Shown here one piece after another: positions 52,935 through 58,579 of a stretch of DNA of 61,297 bases (its first letter is position 1; every line of letters begins with the position of its first letter). The translations under genes and the position numbers were made by a program. Origin of the DNA: Chitinophagaceae bacterium (GTDB taxonomy: Bacteria; Bacteroidota; Bacteroidia; Chitinophagales; Chitinophagaceae). A model generated the notes under the pieces. The model worked only from the letters and a program-made list of their open reading frames with translations, ran no database searches and was not told the DNA's origin. The stretch covers positions 1 through 61,297 of the forward strand of contig SEAD01000010.1 in the NCBI GenBank assembly GCA_004173355.1, in the 5' to 3' direction.

Positions 52935-53375
52935 ATGTCATACCGTTCACGTGTATATCGCCAGCGGAATCCGGGAAGCAGGGAGGAAGGGAAAAAGAAA
53001 CCTTTCTTCTCCAGGCAGGAAGGGAATAATTCGAGGAAATCAGGTTTCTTCCAGGCAAAATCCGAATCAGATGAAGCAGGAAGTAAACAGGAAAAAGAAA
53101 AACCGGTACCGGAAAAACAGGATGTGCAGAAGAAAAAAGAACCTGTGAAGGAAAAAGAGAATCCTGTGCAGAAGAAAGACGCCGGAAAAGAAGACGACAA
53201 AGCTGTACAGAAGAAAGACAGCGGGAAGGAAGAGGACAAAGCCGTGCAGAAAACACCTGAAGGCAAGGAGGAAGATAAATCCCTACAGAACAAAGATGCA
53301 GGGAAAGAGGAAGAACAAATGCAGATGAAGTCAGAGACCAGCGCTCCATTAAACCCTAAACTCAACCACAAATGA
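52935..53375 (+). CDS. Small charged protein with cargo-like N-terminus and QKK repeats
   Basis: The 146-residue protein is low in complexity and rich in Lys and Glu. Its N-terminal part (about 21-41) has KPFFSRQ and SGFFQAK, the same PFF...FFQ order as residues 19-40 of the DUF4157 cargo. Residues 62-125 contain a row of (V/L)Q(K/N)K units (DVQKKK, PVQKKD, AVQKKD, AVQKTP, SLQNKD) like the QRK units of the cargo. It lacks the DUF4157 core, cysteines and any enzyme domain. Its stop overlaps the start of the AAA+ gene by four bases (ATGA). It could be a mini-cargo, a decoy or an adaptor for loading; no function is known. Confidence 0.75.
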   Translation: MSYRSRVYRQRNPGSREEGKKKPFFSRQEGNNSRKSGFFQAKSESDEAGSKQEKEKPVPEKQDVQKKKEPVKEKENPVQKKDAGKEDDKAVQKKDSGKEEDKAVQKTPEGKEEDKSLQNKDAGKEEEQMQMKSETSAPLNPKLNHK

Positions 53376-55138
53376 TCAGCAAACTTCTCCAGTGGCTGTT
53401 TGGGCGGAAGAAACGCAGGCCGGTGAAACGAACCGATCGACGGCCGGCACCCGATCCCATCGAACTTAAGCCGACTCCGGAACCCGCAGTATCCGCAATA
53501 ACTGAGCCTTTGCCCGCAACTGGGCAGGAAGCAGCTTTGGAAGAAAAATCTGATGAGCCTCGGGTGCAGGAGGAAGTGGCCACCGAAGAAATTCCTGAGG
53601 TGCCAAGGTACCTGGAAGAGGAGGTTGTCGAAAATGAACCGGACTTTAGATCACTGGTAACTGAACTGGTCCCCTTTGAATCCGGAACAGAAACATTGGA
53701 ACAAAAGGATAAAAAAGAAGTTATGGAAACGCATCAGCAACAGGACGACTACGTTCGGCAATCATTGCCGGTTGAATTTGACTATCTCGAAAGCCTGATC
53801 AGCCATCGCCTTGGGAAGCGCGCCAGACCTTCCTTCCCGATTGTGGATACCTGGGCGCTGCCACTGAAGGATTATATCTTTAAATATGGCCTTTCTGAGG
53901 ACAAAACCGCCTGCACCATCCTGCTAATCGCACTTGCACCACATGCCTACCCTGCATTACTTGACGCAGCAATTGAAAAGAAAATTGAAAATTCGGGAGA
54001 CTTTCCCGACATCGGCGGCGTAAGGGTGAATAATTTCCGCGGCTTCCTGCCGACGGGGCAGACTGCCATTTTTATTATTGCGGGGGACGATTGGCAGGAA
54101 CGAACCAGGGTGGAAAAGTTTTTCTGGAGCGACAATACGTTATCCATGAAAAAAATTCTCTGGCTGGATGAGTTGCCCCAGGGAGAACCTGTGATGAGCG
54201 GGAAAATCATCATGGCCCGTGACTATGTAGATCTTTTCCTGTTTGGTTTGGCCGCACCTCCAAAATTCAGCACTAGTTTCCCTGCGAAAAAAATAACCAG
54301 CGAACTGCGGCCGGATGACATTGTCATGAGCCGTGAAGTGAAACGACATTTTCGCAATCTCGAAGAATGGATCAACCACAACGACACCCTGATGAGCGAC
54401 TGGGATATGGATAAACGTTTGCGCCAGGGATACCGGGCTTTGTTTTACGGACCACCGGGTACAGGTAAAACTCTCACCGCCACCATTCTCGGCAACCAGA
54501 CCGGTAAGGAAGTATATAAAATCGACCTCGCCATGCTGGTTTCCAAATACATCGGGGAAACAGAAAAAAACCTCGAATTACTTTTCGCGCGCGCGGAAGA
54601 CAAGGACTGGATCCTGTTCTTTGATGAAGCTGACGCCATCTTCGGCAAACGCACAAGTGTGCGTGATGCACATGACAAATATGCCAACCAGGAAGTCTCC
54701 TACCTTTTACAACGCATCGAAGATTACAACGGCATGGTTATCCTTGCAACCAATATGAAGAACAATATCGACGATGCCTTTATTCGCCGTTTTAATGACA
54801 TCGTCAGGTTTACCATGCCCGGTGAGGAAGAACGCGCCGGGATCTGGACCAAATCATTTCCCGATGATGCGGAGTTTGGTGACATCCCGCAAAAGGTTAA
54901 AAAATACGATATCAGCGGTGGTAATATTATCAATGTGATCCATTATGCGGGTATCCAGGCAGTAAAGAAGCAGGCTGTGTCGGAAAACGAATACTATGAT
55001 GGGTTCAGCAAGGAGCCCGGCATTGACCCCGAAACGATTCCTGAATACGTGCGTCCCGTCAAACTCAGGTACGACCTGGATGATATAGTGGAGGGGATCA
55101 AAAGGGAAATGCTCAAAGAAGGACGACCCCTTGTGTAA
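53372..55138 (+). CDS. AAA+ ATPase of the eCIS (Afp15-like)
   Basis: The 588-residue protein has an N-terminal basic helix (KLLQWLFGRKKRR), about 110 residues of acidic, proline-rich linker, a middle domain (about 125-310) and a C-terminal AAA+ domain: Walker A GPPGTGKT at 360-367, Walker B ILFFDEADAIFG with D418-E419, and sensor/arginine-finger region VILATNMKNNIDDAFIRRFN. An AAA+ ATPase of this kind is a standard eCIS component (Afp15/Pvc15) that is thought to help assembly or cargo loading. The acidic linker may bind the Lys-rich upstream protein, which is speculation. It is translationally coupled to that gene. Confidence 0.94.
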   Translation: MISKLLQWLFGRKKRRPVKRTDRRPAPDPIELKPTPEPAVSAITEPLPATGQEAALEEKSDEPRVQEEVATEEIPEVPRYLEEEVVENEPDFRSLVTELVPFESGTETLEQKDKKEVMETHQQQDDYVRQSLPVEFDYLESLISHRLGKRARPSFPIVDTWALPLKDYIFKYGLSEDKTACTILLIALAPHAYPALLDAAIEKKIENSGDFPDIGGVRVNNFRGFLPTGQTAIFIIAGDDWQERTRVEKFFWSDNTLSMKKILWLDELPQGEPVMSGKIIMARDYVDLFLFGLAAPPKFSTSFPAKKITSELRPDDIVMSREVKRHFRNLEEWINHNDTLMSDWDMDKRLRQGYRALFYGPPGTGKTLTATILGNQTGKEVYKIDLAMLVSKYIGETEKNLELLFARAEDKDWILFFDEADAIFGKRTSVRDAHDKYANQEVSYLLQRIEDYNGMVILATNMKNNIDDAFIRRFNDIVRFTMPGEEERAGIWTKSFPDDAEFGDIPQKVKKYDISGGNIINVIHYAGIQAVKKQAVSENEYYDGFSKEPGIDPETIPEYVRPVKLRYDLDDIVEGIKREMLKEGRPLV

Positions 55139-55216
55139 GATCCGGGTCGGAGTTCCCGATCGCCTGCAGTACATTTGCGCAGTGAATCCGCATCGCTGTA
55201 CCACAACCATTCGTCA

Positions 55217-55966
55217 ATGAGTGATAATGCCCGTCTTATAAGCCTGCTCGATACCTATTCCGGAAGCCAGACTCCGGATAATTACAAACTGGTTATGGAT
55301 GAGCTGCTGAATGGCAGTTCCTTCCTGCTTATGCCATCCGGCAACAACAATAAACCCGCAGCAGGCTGGGAAACGGTTGACCGCGACACAAAACTCAGCA
55401 TCAGTTCCATTTTCGTACTCGACGGACTGAAAGTACTGGGAGCATTCACCGACGAAACATCGCTGGCTAACTGGATTAAAAAGGAAACCGAATACATTGC
55501 ACTGGGAACCCAGGACCTGATGGAACTCTGCAAGGTCAATGGCATCGAACGCCTGGTGATCAATAGCGGCGGCCGGAACATGTTTGTCCTTGAACGCGAC
55601 AGGGGCAATATTACCGACCGCAGTATCGAACAGGAAACAAAAGTATTGGTGGGTGCTGCGGCCAAACCATTGCCAGCAGCCACTATTGAACGCCTGGCGG
55701 AAAATTTCCGGAAGGTAAACACCATCGAGGAGGGCTATCAGTACCTGCAAAGCGTCAACAACGAAACCAGTTATGTGATCGGCTGTAAAATGACCGTGGT
55801 TTCGGATAATTCCAAAGCCGCGCTTTACAACGCGGTCAACAGCTCGCTCACTGATGGCGACCTCGATATCCCGATCGACATTATGATCCTGGAAACGGAA
55901 GAATGGCTGAAGACAGTCCGGAATATTCCCGGAGCACAGTTTTACCGGCAATCACCCCAGGAATGA
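55217..55966 (+). CDS. SseB-like protein, last gene of the eCIS operon
   Basis: I start at the ATG at 55217 (249 residues); an upstream GTG-type frame start would add 14 residues without conserved features. The N-terminal half resembles the SseB N-terminal domain (NGSSFLLMPSG, SSIFVLDGLKVLGAFTDETSLANWI, the two-strand INSGGRNMFVLERD end). The C-terminal half (about 150-249) has ATIERLAENFRKVNTIEEGYQYLQ and a beta-sheet with VIGCKMTV, like the second SseB domain. SseB proteins are little understood; one group occurs with type III secretion. It lies 78 bp after the AAA+ gene and before a terminator, so it probably belongs to the eCIS transcript. Immunity or chaperone roles are possible but unproven. 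Confidence 0.75.
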   Translation: MSDNARLISLLDTYSGSQTPDNYKLVMDELLNGSSFLLMPSGNNNKPAAGWETVDRDTKLSISSIFVLDGLKVLGAFTDETSLANWIKKETEYIALGTQDLMELCKVNGIERLVINSGGRNMFVLERDRGNITDRSIEQETKVLVGAAAKPLPAATIERLAENFRKVNTIEEGYQYLQSVNNETSYVIGCKMTVVSDNSKAALYNAVNSSLTDGDLDIPIDIMILETEEWLKTVRNIPGAQFYRQSPQE

Positions 55967-55970
55967 CGGA

Positions 55971-56018
55971 AAATAAAAATGCCTGACTCAAGGGAATCAA
56001 CCCGTCGCATCAGGCATT
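55971..56018. terminator. Hairpin between eCIS operon and convergent DUF418 transcript
   Basis: AATGCCTGA (55978-55986) and TCAGGCATT (56010-56018) form a perfect 9-bp stem around a 23-base loop with an inner GGG/CCC pair. On the minus strand it is followed by ATTTTTATTT, so it is a good terminator for the leftward transcript. On the plus strand a T-run comes only about 14 bases later, so it ends the eCIS transcript less obviously. Confidence 0.7.
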
Positions 56019-56185
56019 CAGCCGTTTGAAATTTTTTTATCGATCATAAATGTTTTGGTAGCAGGAAATTCCTGTCCATACAGATCCTTTGCGGGCAAAT
56101 CAAATTTTTTCCATTTAACATCGCCGATCCTGAGCCCAACCAGGTTGATTAAAGGCTGTTTGTCATTTTCCGCATCGGTTGCCAT
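56018..56185 (-). CDS. Possible small ORF overlapping the end of the DUF418 gene
   Basis: A frame of 55 codons from the ATG at 56185 overlaps the last 37 bases of the DUF418 gene and ends on the terminator stem. The peptide (about LINLVGLRIGDVKWKKFDLPAKDLYG in its middle, described in part) looks like ordinary coding sequence rather than noise, and it fills the otherwise empty 130 bp before the terminator. It has no signal or known domain. It may be a real coupled small gene or a frameshifted remnant of a longer one. Confidence 0.4.
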   Translation of the reverse strand: MATDAENDKQPLINLVGLRIGDVKWKKFDLPAKDLYGQEFPATKTFMIDKKISNG

Positions 56186-57402
56186 TGCCGATAGGTGGCA
56201 CTCCGCCACAGGTACTCAACGGGACCATAATTAAAATACCTCAACCAGAGATGGCTGAGTAAAATCTGTACGATGAAAACGCAGACCCCGAAAATAGTAT
56301 AGCAGACCGGTCCTACTTTTCCAATAAAACCCAAACCGGCACCAAGGAACACGACACTCCCGATCAGGGATTGCATCAGGTAGTTACTGAACGCCATTTT
56401 CCCGACAGGGGCGAGCACGGATAACAGCTTGCCGGCGTTTCGATACAGGAGCATGAGTGTGCCTGTATAGGCGATTGCCAGCGGCACTACGCCAAATGCA
56501 TAGGCGATGGTCTGGTAAAAGCCGTTGGGAGTCAGCTGGAAATAATCGCCTCCATGGTAAGACATATACCGCGCAAGTATGTAGTTCGCCGGCAAGCCGA
56601 TCAGGAAACCGGCTCCCATGATCCGATATACTGATTCTTTATTTTCACCGATCCGGTTATAGAAACCAGAGCGGCCAAGGGCATACCCAATCAGGAATAC
56701 CCCAAGTACTTTCGGGATCCGGCTTACAAAAAACAGGTAGCCATACCGGTAGAAAAACCCGGCGAGGTTTGTTTTCAATACTTCCCACCAGCTGGCCTTT
56801 GCCAGGTAAGCGGCAATTTCACTGTCTGACATAACGACCACACCGTTGGTTTTCGCCAGCACTTCGGAGCCTGTCTGGAACATCAGTCCGCTTGGTGCTG
56901 CGAGTATGGGCCAATGCAATTTTGCAGCGTAAAGTACAATCGGTAAGAGAATGAGAATTGCCCCGGTAGTAAGCATTGCCCGGTCGGAGAGCTTCCGGAG
57001 GGCAAGCAACAGGAAACCCAGCAATGCATATAAAAATACGATATCGCCACTCCAGATCAGGAGATGCACCGCACCCAGCAACAGCATCCATCGCAACCGC
57101 CGCTTCACCACCGGTACCGCATCAATGCCCCGGGCCGCGCCTCTCTTTACCTGCAACGCTATTCCCCAGCCAAACAGCAGGCTGAAGATGGAGTAAAACT
57201 TGCCTTCGATAAACATCTGGTGGAGGAAGGACATGGTCCGGTCAGGTCCGGGAAGTAACCATGGGCTGCTGATCCCGGACTCCGGAAAGTACCAGGAAAA
57301 GCCGGCGAGGTTGGCAATAAAAATCCCGAGGATGGCGAATCCGCGGAGGACGTCCATGAATTGCTCACGTTCCTGCGTGGCCGTTGGGGCTAGTTGTTGC
57401 AT
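56149..57402 (-). CDS. DUF418-family membrane protein
   Basis: The 417-residue protein begins with ERFMDVLRGFAILGIFIANL (key DVLRGFAILGI), the hallmark of DUF418 proteins, and has about ten hydrophobic helices. The C-terminal DUF418 part holds PVGKMAFSNYLMQSLIGSVVFLGAGLGF and FFNYGPVEYLWRS-type residues (RYFNYGPVEYLWRSATY). It is an inner-membrane protein of the acyltransferase-like group with no established substrate. A 6-bp inverted repeat (TGCACT-GAAGTT-AGTGCA, 57420-57437) lies 17 bp upstream of its start and could be an operator. Its transcript ends at the hairpin at 55971-56018. Confidence 0.9.
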   Translation of the reverse strand: MQQLAPTATQEREQFMDVLRGFAILGIFIANLAGFSWYFPESGISSPWLLPGPDRTMSFLHQMFIEGKFYSIFSLLFGWGIALQVKRGAARGIDAVPVVKRRLRWMLLLGAVHLLIWSGDIVFLYALLGFLLLALRKLSDRAMLTTGAILILLPIVLYAAKLHWPILAAPSGLMFQTGSEVLAKTNGVVVMSDSEIAAYLAKASWWEVLKTNLAGFFYRYGYLFFVSRIPKVLGVFLIGYALGRSGFYNRIGENKESVYRIMGAGFLIGLPANYILARYMSYHGGDYFQLTPNGFYQTIAYAFGVVPLAIAYTGTLMLLYRNAGKLLSVLAPVGKMAFSNYLMQSLIGSVVFLGAGLGFIGKVGPVCYTIFGVCVFIVQILLSHLWLRYFNYGPVEYLWRSATYRQWQPMRKMTNSL

Positions 57403-57419
57403 TAGCTGGTAGTCTTGGT

Positions 57420-57437
57420 TGCACTGAAGTTAGTGCA
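57420..57437. promoter_or_regulatory. Small inverted repeat before the DUF418 gene
   Basis: TGCACT and AGTGCA, 6 bp each, are separated by GAAGTT directly upstream of the DUF418 start codon. It is placed as an operator would be; on the minus strand TAACTTCA, a weak -7-like box, overlaps it. Evidence is limited to symmetry and position. Confidence 0.35.
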
Positions 57438-57487
57438 TGCCCGGGTTGCCAGATGGGACATTTTAACCATTGACCCGGAGGAATTGT

Positions 57488-57526
57488 GCAAAAAACAAGA
57501 GACCGGTCTGGGTTAGAGACCGGTCT
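57488..57526 (-). terminator. Intrinsic terminator of the lipoprotein gene
   Basis: Two copies of the self-complementary decamer AGACCGGTCT (57500-57509 and 57517-57526) pair as a perfect 10-bp stem around GGGTTAG. On the minus strand the stem is followed by CTTGTTTTTTG. It lies 31 bp downstream of the lipoprotein stop at 57557. Confidence 0.8.
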
Positions 57527-57556
57527 GAATTAAATAGACGGTTGACTACCTTCTGT

Positions 57557-58405
57557 TTACTTGTATTTATAAACGTATGTCTGGGTAAAAACCTGGGGCG
57601 TTGATGTATTGAAATAAGTTGTTTTAATAGTCACGCTGGTTGGATACCCGTTTTCATTGTACACATAGCTGAAATCATGCTGGTCTGTTACTTTCCAGAC
57701 CGTGTTTACCCGTGGATCATTCCCCTCGACGATAATCTGGATAGGGTTATTATGACAATACGCGAGAGCGTAGTCCATGGGTGAACTGTGTGGGTACGAG
57801 GCATTGGAATAACCTTTTACCGCGACATAAGGGGACGGGTTCCCATCAAGCGACTTTACGGTTAGCCGGCTGGAACCCACCCCACTATTGTCAACAAAAA
57901 GGATTTGTTTCAGGTTTTTCTTTTCATCATAGGAATAACTATCTGTCCGCCCGGTCAGCAGTTCGCTTGCAAGTAAGCCGTCGGGGTTGTAGGCCCTGTA
58001 ATAATCGTCCAGGTGCCGGCTCTCGACTACCCCGTTCGGGTATTTTGTGAATTCATCAATGCTGATTTGCGTTGGATGCCCATCGTAGATGCTTCCACCC
58101 TGGAACAGGTAACTACGCATGCCTAAAAACACACTGTTTGGCAGGATGTGGTTAAAGCCTTCGGCGTTGATCTCCTTGTATACACCATTGATGTCCCCGA
58201 AAAAGACCAGCTCATTTTTGTCATTATAGGTAATTTTTGACACGACCGGATAAGCAGAGTTCCCATCAAACCGGCTTACTTCTATAGGGTAGCTGATGTT
58301 TAGTTGCGGCTCATCGCCAGGGTTTGTACCCTTTTTGCAACTGGAAATGGTGATCATGACACACAGGGCCATACAGGAAACTGCCGGATGAATTGAACGT
58401 TTCAT
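57557..58405 (-). CDS. Putative lipoprotein with YD-like strands, unknown function
   Basis: I start at the ATG at 58405 (282 residues), which gives a lipoprotein signal MKRSIHPAVSCMALCVMITI followed by SSCKKG (lipobox ISSC). A longer frame with 38 more residues lacks a signal at its start. The mature part has repeated short strands such as ISKITYNDKNELVFFGD, LKQILFVDNSG and FSYVYNENGYPTSVTI, in the style of RHS/YD-like beta proteins in Bacteroidota lipoproteins (DUF4595-like). It is anchored in a membrane after export. It stands alone with its own terminator. Confidence 0.75.
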   Translation of the reverse strand: MKRSIHPAVSCMALCVMITISSCKKGTNPGDEPQLNISYPIEVSRFDGNSAYPVVSKITYNDKNELVFFGDINGVYKEINAEGFNHILPNSVFLGMRSYLFQGGSIYDGHPTQISIDEFTKYPNGVVESRHLDDYYRAYNPDGLLASELLTGRTDSYSYDEKKNLKQILFVDNSGVGSSRLTVKSLDGNPSPYVAVKGYSNASYPHSSPMDYALAYCHNNPIQIIVEGNDPRVNTVWKVTDQHDFSYVYNENGYPTSVTIKTTYFNTSTPQVFTQTYVYKYK

Positions 58406-58579
58406 TGGAGACAAAAAATAAGATTGTGATTGAAAAACAGCTGGGCTGCGATTTGGGTAAACCCTCGGGTGAATGATGAAGTAGCTTTTACAAATCAACC
58501 GTAACTTATTGTAACACAATTACGAGGCTGTTGCAAATCCATTCGAATTTGTAACATCCGTTGGAAGAAACGCGAACAC

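Noticed and set aside
22571-55966. Reading the locus as a prophage
   Set aside because: No capsid, portal, terminase, integrase, lysis or replication genes and no attachment repeats are seen.
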